DNA of 23,272 nucleotides from Mageeibacillus sp. UBA5734 (GTDB taxonomy: Bacteria; Bacillota; Clostridia; Saccharofermentanales; UBA5734): the NCBI GenBank assembly GCA_002419365.1, contig DIGA01000119.1, forward strand, positions 1 through 23,272. The letters run 5' to 3'. The notes beneath the pieces were generated by a model. That model searched no databases. It had not been told where the DNA came from and worked only from the letters and a program-made list of their open reading frames with translations. This document shows, piece after piece, positions 7,343 to 14,531 of this stretch. A program made the translations under genes and the position numbers. The stretch's first letter is position 1; each line of letters starts with the position of its first letter.

Positions 7343-8116
7343 TTAAAAACAGGTGAAAGCGCCATCAACGACGAAGTCGGATCCGGTAGTGAAATCACTG
7401 GCGTCGCCAGCCAGGTAAACCGCAATGGCCTGCAGCTCGTCGGGGCGGCCCATACGGCCAATCGGTGAGAGGGCATTCCATTGCTCGATCAATGGTTTGA
7501 GATTCGGCGACTCCAGGACGAGGTCGGTGCCGATGTAGCCGGGGCTGATCGAGTTGACACGGACACCGGTCTTGGCGAATTCAACAGCCATCGATTTGGT
7601 CAGCATGATGACGCCCGCCTTGGAGGCATTGTACGCGCACTGGGGCTGGGGCACATTGACGATATGACCGGACATCGACGCGGTGTTGATGATCGAGCCG
7701 CGGCCCTGCTTGAGCATGACTTTGGCTGCAGCCTGCGAGGTCAGGAAAACGCCATTGAGGTTGACATCGATGACTTTCTTGAACTGGGCATAAGTCATTT
7801 CGTCAGCTGGAGCATTGATGCAGATACCGGCGTTGCAGAACGCAACGTCGATTTTGCCGAATTTTTCCAGGATGGTTTCGATCATCTGGTTGACATCGGC
7901 TTCGTCGGTGACGTCGGTCTTGATCGCAAGGGTTTCCACGCCCAGCTGGGCGATTTCTGCAGCGGTTTTCTCGGATTCTGCCAGATCCATGTCGACAATG
8001 ACGACATGGCTGCCAGCTTCAGCAAGCGCGGTGGCAATGGATTTGCCAATGCCGCGGGCACCGCCTGTGACAAAGGACACCTTGCCATCGAGTCTCATTT
8101 TTTCCAAAATTCCCAT
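7343..8116 (-). CDS. SDR-family polyol/ketose oxidoreductase
   Basis: This 257-residue classical short-chain dehydrogenase has the cofactor motif TGGARGIG at 17-24, D42 after the second strand (NAD preference), NAG at 95-97, and the catalytic set N119, S147, Y162 and K166. The run around the active site (NVPQPQ then YNASK) and SISPGYIGT resemble sorbose reductases, mannitol dehydrogenases and the ribulose-forming D-arabinitol dehydrogenases; this subgrouping is from memory. The protein likely interconverts a ketose and a sugar alcohol, or epimerises indirectly together with the MDR enzymes. ATG is preceded by AGGAGG at 5 bases. It is 25 bases after the second MDR gene, ends the transporter-dehydrogenase unit, and is followed by a 124-base gap before ROK gene 1. 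Confidence 0.9.
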   Translation of the reverse strand: MGILEKMRLDGKVSFVTGGARGIGKSIATALAEAGSHVVIVDMDLAESEKTAAEIAQLGVETLAIKTDVTDEADVNQMIETILEKFGKIDVAFCNAGICINAPADEMTYAQFKKVIDVNLNGVFLTSQAAAKVMLKQGRGSIINTASMSGHIVNVPQPQCAYNASKAGVIMLTKSMAVEFAKTGVRVNSISPGYIGTDLVLESPNLKPLIEQWNALSPIGRMGRPDELQAIAVYLAGDASDFTTGSDFVVDGAFTCF

Positions 8117-8141
8117 AAAGTCCTCCTAAGCTTATCGTTGG

Positions 8142-9179
8142 TTATCGATCCATGTCGATGAGTACTTTCATCGTCGTTTCGCGGTTTTTGTCGATGAATT
8201 CGTAGGCGTCCTGATACTGGGCCAGCGGGTAGTGTTTGCTGACCAGTGGTTTGAGATTGACTTTGCCTTCGCTGACGATGCGGATGGCATCGACGTAGTC
8301 GTCATGGCGGTACATCATCGAGGTGTACAGGTCGATCTCCGAGTCATTAAGCTTGGCCAGGTCAACAGTTGCCATACCGGCAAAAACGGCGACCAGGACG
8401 ATGATGCTGCCCTTTCTGGCGTTCTGGATGGCCTGCCCCATGGTGATGTTGTTGCCAGCACAGTCGTAGATAAGGTCAGCCTTGTCGGGACCGAAGCTTT
8501 CGACCACGACCTTGCCAAAATCGGCCTCGCGGGTGTTGAAGACATAGTCCGCGCCGCAGTCTTTGGCCAGCTGCAGGCGCAGGTCGGATACATCGGTGAC
8601 CAGGACCTCTGCGGCGCCAAAGGCTTTCAGGGTCTGGACCAGCAGGATGCCGATCGGGCCAGCACCGAGGACGGCCACTTTTTTACCGGCCACATCGCCG
8701 ACGCGTTTGACAGCGTGGACGGTGACAGCCAGCGGTTCGATCATGGCGCCCTCTTCGAAGGTCATCGAGTCGGGCAGCGGGGTGATCTTTTGTGCATCGA
8801 CGGCGAAATATTCGCTGGCGGCACCGATCGTCTGGAAGCCCATGACCTTGAGGTTCTCACAGAGATTGTATTTGCCATGGCGGCAGGGATGGCACTGGCC
8901 ACAAGTCACCTGGGGCTCGATGGTCACCTTCTGGCCCACGGCCAGTCCGGTCACACCTTCACCAAGTGCAACAATCTCACCAGATACTTCATGGCCCTGG
9001 GTCAGCGGGTACGTGACATAGGGGTGCTGGCCATGGAAGACATGGATATCGCTGCCACAGACTCCGACCCGTTTCATCGCCACCAGGACCTGTCCGGGAT
9101 TGACTTGTGGAACAGGGACTTCCTTGATCTGGATGGTGTGGGGTCCGGTCATCTCTTGCTGGGACATGGTGGATTTCAT
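8142..9179 (-). CDS. Zinc-dependent polyol dehydrogenase (MDR family), copy 2
   Basis: The 345-residue protein has catalytic zinc ligands C41 (GVCGSD), H63-E64 (GHEVSG) and E148 (IEPL), structural zinc cysteines C93, C96, C99 and C107, a GAGPIG nucleotide motif at 172-177, and D196 indicating NAD. It belongs with sorbitol/xylitol/L-iditol dehydrogenases, which oxidise polyols to ketoses. The start ATG at 9179 has AAGGAAG 7 bases upstream; a second ATG four codons in lacks one. It follows the permease by 48 bases and precedes the SDR, so it is likely the first oxidation step after uptake. It differs clearly from the other MDR gene of the island, suggesting a different substrate or stereochemistry rather than recent duplication. 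Confidence 0.9.
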   Translation of the reverse strand: MKSTMSQQEMTGPHTIQIKEVPVPQVNPGQVLVAMKRVGVCGSDIHVFHGQHPYVTYPLTQGHEVSGEIVALGEGVTGLAVGQKVTIEPQVTCGQCHPCRHGKYNLCENLKVMGFQTIGAASEYFAVDAQKITPLPDSMTFEEGAMIEPLAVTVHAVKRVGDVAGKKVAVLGAGPIGILLVQTLKAFGAAEVLVTDVSDLRLQLAKDCGADYVFNTREADFGKVVVESFGPDKADLIYDCAGNNITMGQAIQNARKGSIIVLVAVFAGMATVDLAKLNDSEIDLYTSMMYRHDDYVDAIRIVSEGKVNLKPLVSKHYPLAQYQDAYEFIDKNRETTMKVLIDMDR

Positions 9180-9227
9180 AGATTCACTTCCTTTGTGTTC
9201 AAACCGGCGTCAATTGCTGGTCTGAGA

Positions 9228-10181
9228 TCAGGCCTTGGCCAGGCCTGATTTGTTCTGGATGCTGTCAAAACCAACGGCCAGGATCAGGACGATGCCTTTG
9301 ACGACCATCTGCATGTAGGTGCTGACATTCATCAGAACCATGCCGTTGGTCAGGATGCCGATGATCAGGGTGCCGGCGATGACGTTGGAGATTTTTCCGA
9401 AACCGCCGCTGACCGAGACGCCGCCGAGGACGACGCAGGTGATGACATCGAATTCAAAGCCTTTACCTGCGGTCGGCTGGGCGGAATTGGTGCGTGAGAG
9501 CATGACGATACCAGCCAGACCGGCAAAGAAACCGGAGAGGGCATAGATCATGAACTTGACGGAATTGACTTTGATACCAGACAGGCGGGATGCTTCTTCG
9601 TTGCCACCAACGGCGTAGAAGTAGCGGCCAAAGTAGGTTTTGTTGAGGATGAAGGCGCCAACGCCAAACGTGATGGCCATGATGATGACGGGGACCGGGA
9701 CCGGGCCGACATAGCCTTGGCCAATGAGTTTGAAAGCTGGGTCAAAGCCGTAGATCGGGGTGCCGCCGGACATGATGTAGGCTGCGCCTTCAAAGATGAT
9801 CTGGGTGGCAAAGGTGGCGATAATGGCAGGCATCTTGATCTTGGCAACCATGAATCCGTTCAGGGCACCGATCATGGTAGCCAGCATCAGTGAGGTGATG
9901 ATCGCCGCGATGATCGAAAAGTTCATCTTGACCATCAGGTAGGCAGCGACGACATTGACCAGGGTAATGATTGAACCAGTGGCCAGGTCGATGCCGCCGA
10001 TCAGGATAACGAAGGTCATGCCGACGGCCGCGATGCCGAACATCGAGACTTGGCGGGCGATGGTAAACAAGTTGTTGGCGGAAACGAATTTGTCATTTGC
10101 CGCAGCAAAGGCAATGAAGAGGACGACGAGAACCAGCCAAATCGCCTTGTCACGAATCTGGTTCATGATACTGTTTTTCAT
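9228..10181 (-). CDS. Ribose/xylose-type ABC transporter permease (RbsC family)
   Basis: I choose the ATG at 10181, which has AGGAGGT 5 bases upstream. A longer frame to 10232 would run 41 bases into the ATPase gene and has no site. The product is 317 residues with about eight to ten membrane segments, beginning after a short basic N terminus (KNSIMNQIRDKAIW). It has the family signature region GIDLATGSI and, later, GKGFEFDVITCVVLGGVS, the coupling region of RbsC-like permeases. It forms the channel with the upstream ATPase and binding protein. The gap to the ATPase stop is 10 bases, so translation is coupled. Only one permease gene is present, implying a homodimer. Confidence 0.93.
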   Translation of the reverse strand: MKNSIMNQIRDKAIWLVLVVLFIAFAAANDKFVSANNLFTIARQVSMFGIAAVGMTFVILIGGIDLATGSIITLVNVVAAYLMVKMNFSIIAAIITSLMLATMIGALNGFMVAKIKMPAIIATFATQIIFEGAAYIMSGGTPIYGFDPAFKLIGQGYVGPVPVPVIIMAITFGVGAFILNKTYFGRYFYAVGGNEEASRLSGIKVNSVKFMIYALSGFFAGLAGIVMLSRTNSAQPTAGKGFEFDVITCVVLGGVSVSGGFGKISNVIAGTLIIGILTNGMVLMNVSTYMQMVVKGIVLILAVGFDSIQNKSGLAKA

Positions 10182-10191
10182 GAATAACCTC

Positions 10192-11682
10192 CTATACGGC
10201 AGATGCCAATCGCATAATCGCGTTCTGGTCAAAGGATTCTTTCTTCAGTTCACCGGTCATCTTTCCTTCGGCCAGGACGATGATGCGGTCTGACATGCCC
10301 ATCAGTTCTTCCATTTCTGAAGAGATGAGCAGGATGCTCTTGCCTTGTTCCACCAGGTTGTTGATCAGCGAATAGATTTCAAATTTGGCACCGACGTCGA
10401 TCCCGCGGGTGGGTTCGTCAAAGATGATCAGCTCGGAATTGGCGGCCAGCCATTTACCGAGGATGACCTTCTGCTGATTGCCACCGGATAGATTTCTGAC
10501 CAGCTGGTTGACGGACGGTGTCTTGATCAGCAAATTCGTTTTATAGGAATTGGCTGTATCCTGTTCTTTTTTGGAATTAATGACTGACAACTGGGAAATA
10601 CGATTGTAGATGGCCATGTTGATGTTATTTTTGACAGATAAAGTCAACAGGGCGCCATGACGCTTTCTGTCCTCGGGGACGAGGGCGATGCCAGCATCGA
10701 TCGCCTGGCGTGGGCTTCTGGGGTGGATTTCCTTGCCCTTGAACAGGATCTTGCCAGAGGTCTTCTCTACTGCACCAAAAATCATCTGGGCCAGCTCCGT
10801 GCGACCGGCGCCAACCAGGCCACCCAGGCCGAGGACTTCACCTTTGTGCAGCTTGAAGCTGATATCGGTGTCACCATTACCGGTCACATTCTGCAGCTCG
10901 AGAACGGTTTCATCGTGACGAATACAAGCCGCGCGGGTTGGGTAGGTCTCAGTCAGTTCGCGGCCGACCATGAGGCGGATCAGTTCATCAACATGCGATT
11001 CCTTGGTGATCAGCGTCTTGATGTATTCGCCATCACGCAGGACCACGATACGGTCGGACAGGCGGAAAATTTCATCGAGGCGGTGGGAAATGTAGATGAT
11101 GGATACGCCTTGCGATTTCAGCAGTTCACAGACCTTGAACATGCTCTCGACTTCTGCACTGGTCAGAGGAGCCGAGGGTTCGTCCATGATCAGGACTTTG
11201 GCGTTTTGCTTGATCGCCTTGGCAATTTCGACCATCTGCTGGTAGCCGACCGTCAGGTCGCCGCAGAGCTTTTTCGGATCGATCTTAATGTTGAGCTGGG
11301 CGAAAGCTTTTTCAGCTTCCTTTTCCATCGCCTTCTTATCGATCATAATGCCATTCCTGATCGGATTGCCCAGGAAAAGATTCTCAGCAGCAGACAGGCC
11401 TTTGACGTTGTTGAATTCCTGGTAGATGATGGCGATGCCGTTTTCAGCTGCCAGCTGAGGGGACATGCTGGTGAATTCCTTGCCATTGACGATGATCTTG
11501 CCTGATGTCGGGATAACCGCACCGGAGCAAGTCTTGATCAAGGTGGATTTGCCCGCACCATTTTCACCGATCAGGGCCAGGATCTCGCCTTTTTTAACTT
11601 CGAGCGAGACATCTTTCAGGGCCTGGACACCGGGGTATTCCTTGGAAATGTGCTGCAATTGCAGGACGTATTCTTCATTCAT
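10192..11682 (-). CDS. Sugar ABC transporter ATPase, double-domain (RbsA/MglA family)
   Basis: The 496-residue protein has two fused nucleotide-binding domains. The first has Walker A GENGAGKST at 39-47, signature VGYQQ and Walker B VLIMDEPSAPLT. The second has the usual family-degenerate P-loop GLVGAGRTEL, then LSGGNQQK and LIIFDEPTRGIDVG. This asymmetry is normal for RbsA, MglA and XylG, where mainly one site hydrolyses ATP. It energises import of a monosaccharide or polyol through the adjacent permease. ATG is preceded by AAAGGGTG, weaker than the site on the binding-protein gene. It lies 78 bases behind the binding protein, across a hairpin that should lower its expression relative to that gene. 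Confidence 0.95.
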   Translation of the reverse strand: MNEEYVLQLQHISKEYPGVQALKDVSLEVKKGEILALIGENGAGKSTLIKTCSGAVIPTSGKIIVNGKEFTSMSPQLAAENGIAIIYQEFNNVKGLSAAENLFLGNPIRNGIMIDKKAMEKEAEKAFAQLNIKIDPKKLCGDLTVGYQQMVEIAKAIKQNAKVLIMDEPSAPLTSAEVESMFKVCELLKSQGVSIIYISHRLDEIFRLSDRIVVLRDGEYIKTLITKESHVDELIRLMVGRELTETYPTRAACIRHDETVLELQNVTGNGDTDISFKLHKGEVLGLGGLVGAGRTELAQMIFGAVEKTSGKILFKGKEIHPRSPRQAIDAGIALVPEDRKRHGALLTLSVKNNINMAIYNRISQLSVINSKKEQDTANSYKTNLLIKTPSVNQLVRNLSGGNQQKVILGKWLAANSELIIFDEPTRGIDVGAKFEIYSLINNLVEQGKSILLISSEMEELMGMSDRIIVLAEGKMTGELKKESFDQNAIMRLASAV

Positions 11683-11706
11683 AATCTAGCACCCTTTTCT
11701 TTAAAA

Positions 11707-11735
11707 TGTGGAGCTGCCTTGGCGGCAGCTCCACA
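11707..11735 (-). terminator. Intra-operon hairpin after binding-protein gene
   Basis: A perfect 12-bp stem pairs TGTGGAGCTGCC (11707-11718) with GGCAGCTCCACA (11724-11735) around a 5-base loop. On the minus strand it is followed by TTTTAAAG, a short T-run, so it is a leaky terminator or an RNA-stabilising 3' hairpin. Such elements are known after binding-protein genes and raise the amount of binding protein over the membrane components. Confidence 0.8.
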
Positions 11736-11760
11736 CTCGGTCTTACCTGATTTGATGCTA

Positions 11761-12792
11761 TTACTTGTAGTCGGCCAGGTATTCGGCTGCGTTCTTGGCA
11801 TCGATGGTCAGGAGCGGTCTGAAGAGGTTCTGTTCGGCGAATTTCTCACCGTTCAGCAGTCTCTCATAGAGATCGACAACTGCTTCGGCAGTCTTCTTGT
11901 TGGAACCTTCGAAACCGACGGAGGCACGGGAGGCCTGGCCAGCGACGATGGCTTCGAGCTGCTGCTGGGTGGCGTCAGCGGAGAAGATACCGACATCTTC
12001 CGGCACTTTGCCGCCAAACTTGGACATGAAAGCTTCGTTAGCGCCGATGTCGCCGCCAGCACCGATGGAGCAGACAACTTTGACATCCGGGTTGGCCTGG
12101 AAGATGGTTTCCATGTTGGACAGGGCAGTCTGGGCGTCGAGAGCGGGCTGCTGGGCTACGACTTCGTACTTGCCATCAGCCTTTTCTTTCAGGGCGTTGA
12201 GGATACCGGTTTCACGTTCGAGCAGGATAGGGGTCTGCGGATAGTTCATGACCGCGATCTGAGCCTTGTTGTCAGCCGAGAAATGGGCATTGATGAAATC
12301 AGCAGCGGCAGAACCGATGGTGTAGCCGAGCTTGGTGTTGTCGAGAACCCAGTTGAGGTCGGTGTTGGTCATCTTGTCGTCCCAGACCATGACTTTGATG
12401 CCAGCGTCACGGGCATTCTTGAGGTAGTCTTCGATGGCGTTGGGGTCAGAAGGATGAACCATGATCAGGTCGACTTCATTGGTGATGAAGTTTTCGATTT
12501 GCTGGATCTGGGTGGCGGAGTTGTCATTGCAAGCCAGGATCGTGTATTCCCAGCCCTTAGCCTTGAGCAGTGTTTCGACTTCGCCGAAAACGCCGGCCCA
12601 GTAGCTGTTTTCAAGGGACTGGATGGTGATGCCGACTTTGAAATTGCCAGCAGCGGCAGGAGCAGCAGTGGTCTCACCAGCTGGAGCAGCCGTGGTGGCA
12701 GCCGGAGCAGCAGTAGGCGGGGTTGTGGAGCAGCCAGCCAAAACGCCGACCATCAGAGCAACGAGCAGGGCAATGGACAAGATCTTTTTCAT
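11761..12792 (-). CDS. Sugar-binding lipoprotein of ABC transporter (periplasmic-binding protein type 1)
   Basis: The 343-residue precursor has a signal peptide with lipobox LAGC, giving a lipid-anchored C21, then a Thr/Ala/Pro-rich linker to about residue 49. The ligand-binding domain starts at FKVGITIQS and shows the RbsB-type pattern: NDNSATQIQQIENFI, DLIMVHPSD, VMVWDDK, CSIGAGGDIGANEA, and SVGFEGSNK near the C terminus. It captures the substrate outside the cell and delivers it to the permease. The ligand may be a sugar, a sugar alcohol or another small polyol; neighbours favour a sugar alcohol. ATG is preceded by GGGAGGA, the strongest site of the transport genes. It is first in the operon behind the complex control region. 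Confidence 0.93.
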   Translation of the reverse strand: MKKILSIALLVALMVGVLAGCSTTPPTAAPAATTAAPAGETTAAPAAAGNFKVGITIQSLENSYWAGVFGEVETLLKAKGWEYTILACNDNSATQIQQIENFITNEVDLIMVHPSDPNAIEDYLKNARDAGIKVMVWDDKMTNTDLNWVLDNTKLGYTIGSAAADFINAHFSADNKAQIAVMNYPQTPILLERETGILNALKEKADGKYEVVAQQPALDAQTALSNMETIFQANPDVKVVCSIGAGGDIGANEAFMSKFGGKVPEDVGIFSADATQQQLEAIVAGQASRASVGFEGSNKKTAEAVVDLYERLLNGEKFAEQNLFRPLLTIDAKNAAEYLADYK

Positions 12793-12851
12793 TGAATTTC
12801 CTCCCTTTTTTATTATAAGCAGCAGATGCCGCCTATGACCTATTTGTTTGT

Positions 12852-12866
12852 GATCATGTTATGATC
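12852..12866. promoter_or_regulatory. Inverted repeat in the transporter operon leader
   Basis: GATCAT and ATGATC form a perfect 6-bp inverted repeat around GTT. An overlapping pair, GATCG and CGATC (12863-12876), flanks CGTT. Both lie in the untranslated leader about 60 to 85 bases before the binding-protein start. It could be a protein site or an RNA hairpin; function is unknown. Confidence 0.35.
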
Positions 12867-12875
12867 GCGTTCGAT

Positions 12876-12889
12876 CGTAAACGGTTACG
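12876..12889. promoter_or_regulatory. LacI-family or CRE-like operator
   Basis: CGTAAACGGTTACG is a near-palindrome with a central CG. It is close to the catabolite-responsive element consensus (TGTAANCGNTNWCA type), differing at the outermost bases. LacI/GalR regulators insert a hinge helix at such a central CG. It lies downstream of the main promoter, where CcpA or the LacI protein encoded at 14641-15633 could block elongation. Which protein binds is inference. Confidence 0.5.
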
Positions 12890-12896
12890 ACTACCG

Positions 12897-12937
12897 GGTT
12901 TTGCTTAAGTCATTTTGTAAAATGCTTTTGCAAAACC
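12897..12937. promoter_or_regulatory. Nested dyad at the start of the transporter operon transcript
   Basis: Outer arms GGTTTTGC (12897-12904) and GCAAAACC (12930-12937) enclose an inner pair CATTTT (12911-12916) and AAAATG (12919-12924), almost concentric, joined by a short AAG/CTT pairing. TTTTGCAAAA at 12926-12935 is itself a palindrome. The element begins a few bases after the predicted start point of the promoter at 12947-12975. It is well placed as a repressor operator, for example for a ROK protein, or as a 5'-end RNA hairpin. Confidence 0.55.
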
Positions 12938-12946
12938 TATGTCCCT

Positions 12947-12975
12947 AAATTACTACGCTTCATGTGCACTGTCAA
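12947..12975 (-). promoter_or_regulatory. Main predicted promoter of the ABC transporter operon
   Basis: On the minus strand, a perfect TTGACA (plus 12970-12975) is followed by exactly 17 bases and TAATTT (12947-12952). AT-rich sequence with T-tracts upstream (12976-13080) could act as an UP element. The predicted start near 12940 gives a leader of about 150 bases to the ATG at 12792. Confidence 0.65.
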
Positions 12976-13078
12976 TACTTATTTTTAGATTTTTCAAATA
13001 TTTTTGATGATTATGACTGATAGCAGGTGCATTGACTTCTTTTTTTACTTTATTAATCTGTTTTATTAAAGTAGCTTT

Positions 13079-13123
13079 ATCCTATTCTCATTCATCCGAA
13101 AAGTCAATCACATCCGATCACAT
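13079..13123 (-). promoter_or_regulatory. Second candidate promoter with phased direct repeats
   Basis: On the minus strand, TTGACT (plus 13102-13107), a 17-base spacer and TAGGAT (13079-13084) form a plausible sigma-A promoter upstream of the main one. Directly behind its -35, ATGTGAT occurs twice (13107-13113 and 13117-13123), spaced 10 bp, one helical turn, as for an activator site. No protein can be assigned. Confidence 0.4.
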
Positions 13124-13352
13124 TTGACAAATCAACATGAAAGCCCAGGCGACTTTTGTGCAGGATAGCCAACCGAACACAATCGCAAGCCGGGTGGCGA
13201 GGCCGGCTCTTTGCTTGTTTCCGTGAAACATTTATTAAGACACAAGTATGGCGCGAGGGGTGGTCCCCCGCGCGGAAGTTGCACGATCCGGTGCCAGGGA
13301 TGGTGCGTCGGTGCGCACGCACGCGCCAGCGGCGGTGCGGCGCCATGCCGGA
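13124..13352. other. Intergenic tail of ROK gene 2, GC-rich with dense palindromes
   Basis: I see no gene here; open frames on both strands lack ribosome binding sites and have low-complexity Arg/His-rich translations. From 13188 to about 13345 it becomes GC-rich and full of hairpins: AGCCGG/CCGGCT (13188-13208), TGTTTC-CGT-GAAACA (13216-13230), a 9-bp GC stem with one bulge around TGGT (13251-13273), and GTGCGT/ACGCAC (13303-13322). The 13251-13273 stem may end ROK gene 2 transcription on the minus strand, but it is followed only by mildly T-rich sequence. Confidence 0.4.
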
Positions 13353-14510
13353 TTAAATCGTCTGGATAAAAGCCTCGATGTGGCGCAAGGCGGCGCCCAG
13401 GGCTGATGCTTCAACTTTGAACTGGCACAGGCGGATGTAACTGGCATCCTGGCCAAAGGTATTGAGCAGGCTGGCCCGCTGCTGCAGGTCGGACAGATAG
13501 GGCTCCATGAAACTGCCGACGTAACCGCCAATGATGACCGGGCTGTCAAAGGCCATGCGCAGGGAATTGACAGCGATTGCGAGGTGGTCGAGGTATCGGT
13601 TCCAGACAGCCTGATGTGCCGGGTCCGATTCCAACTCGGAGAAAAAGGTTTCCAGCTTGCCTGCGGAATGGCCAGCAAGCAGTTTGGCTGAACAATAGCT
13701 GTCAACGCAGCCCAGCTTGCCACAATAGCACGGGGTTCCAGCAGGGAACAGTATCATGTGGCCAAATTCTCCGCTGCGGCAATGATCACCCAGGAACAGG
13801 CGGTCAAAAACCGGTCGGTGGTCAAAGTCTTGCGCAGCCTGGGTGAAAATGGCCCCGCCGACATAATTGCTCAGCGAGAAGTAGATGGCGGTCATGGGAC
13901 TGGGATTGTGATACATTTCTGCAATCATGGCTGCGTTGGCATCGTTCGTCAGTACGCACGGGTAGGGGATAAACTCATAGAATCGCCGGCAGGGTACACC
14001 TGCGACACCCAGTGCATGTGAGTGCGTGATGGTCTGCCCGTCCAGCGACACAATCCCAGGAATCGAGATCCCAAAACCGAGAAATTGTTCAACCGGTCGG
14101 CCAGTCTCCTTGAGAAAAGCCATGGCCAGCTCGCCCAGTTCCCGATAGTAATGTTCCTGGTCTGTAAAAGGTTTTTGCAGGCGGCGGTGCAGGCAAACAT
14201 CACCGGAGAGGTCAGTCAGAGCCAGTCCAATATGGTTTTGTGTGATATCGATTCCAATCGCAAAACGCGCGGCATAGTTCGCAGTCAGGACTTTGGCCTT
14301 GCGGCCACCGGTTGATTCAAAAGTTCCAGCCTCTTTGACGAGGTCACGCTCGATCAATTCATCGACGTTCTGCAGTACAGTCGGCATGGAGAGGCCCAAT
14401 GCAGCAGCTATTTCAGGCTTGGAAATCCGCTCGCGCTGATTGATCAGCCAGTACACCTGATTGCGGTTGATCCGTTTGACTTCGATGTTACTGGCCCGTT
14501 TGCCCTGCAT
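13353..14510 (-). CDS. ROK-family transcriptional regulator 2 (NagC/XylR type)
   Basis: I place the start at ATG 14510, with AGGAG 8 bases upstream; a TTG further out at 14534 lies inside an inverted repeat and has no site. The 385-residue protein has a winged helix-turn-helix (about 12-60, recognition helix LSMPTVLQNV) and a ROK domain with IGIDIT, NDANAA containing D190, GEFGH ending at H251, and the zinc cysteines C261, C263 and C268 in CYCGKLGC. It is paralogous to ROK regulator 1, with a short insertion of about 15 residues before the GEFGH motif. It lies directly upstream of the transporter control region and is the natural candidate regulator of that operon. Its own leader holds a 25-bp inverted repeat, suggesting autoregulation. 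Confidence 0.92.
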   Translation of the reverse strand: MQGKRASNIEVKRINRNQVYWLINQRERISKPEIAAALGLSMPTVLQNVDELIERDLVKEAGTFESTGGRKAKVLTANYAARFAIGIDITQNHIGLALTDLSGDVCLHRRLQKPFTDQEHYYRELGELAMAFLKETGRPVEQFLGFGISIPGIVSLDGQTITHSHALGVAGVPCRRFYEFIPYPCVLTNDANAAMIAEMYHNPSPMTAIYFSLSNYVGGAIFTQAAQDFDHRPVFDRLFLGDHCRSGEFGHMILFPAGTPCYCGKLGCVDSYCSAKLLAGHSAGKLETFFSELESDPAHQAVWNRYLDHLAIAVNSLRMAFDSPVIIGGYVGSFMEPYLSDLQQRASLLNTFGQDASYIRLCQFKVEASALGAALRHIEAFIQTI

Positions 14511-14531
14511 AGACGTCACTCCTGCGCGATC

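Noticed and set aside
8232..9248. 338-codon plus-strand open frame
   Set aside because: It mirrors the zinc dehydrogenase gene; the translation has no recognisable domain.
11650..12795. 381-codon plus-strand open frame
   Set aside because: It is the antisense of the binding-protein gene; low-complexity Gly/Ser end reflects the Ala/Thr/Pro linker read backwards.
13045..13070. Plus-strand promoter (TTGACT near 13033 and TAATCT)
   Set aside because: No plus-strand gene follows, and AT-rich sequence readily produces such matches.
13104..13346. 80-codon minus-strand frame in the gap after ROK gene 2
   Set aside because: No ribosome binding site, Arg/His/Cys-rich unstructured translation, and it lies in the palindrome-dense GC block.
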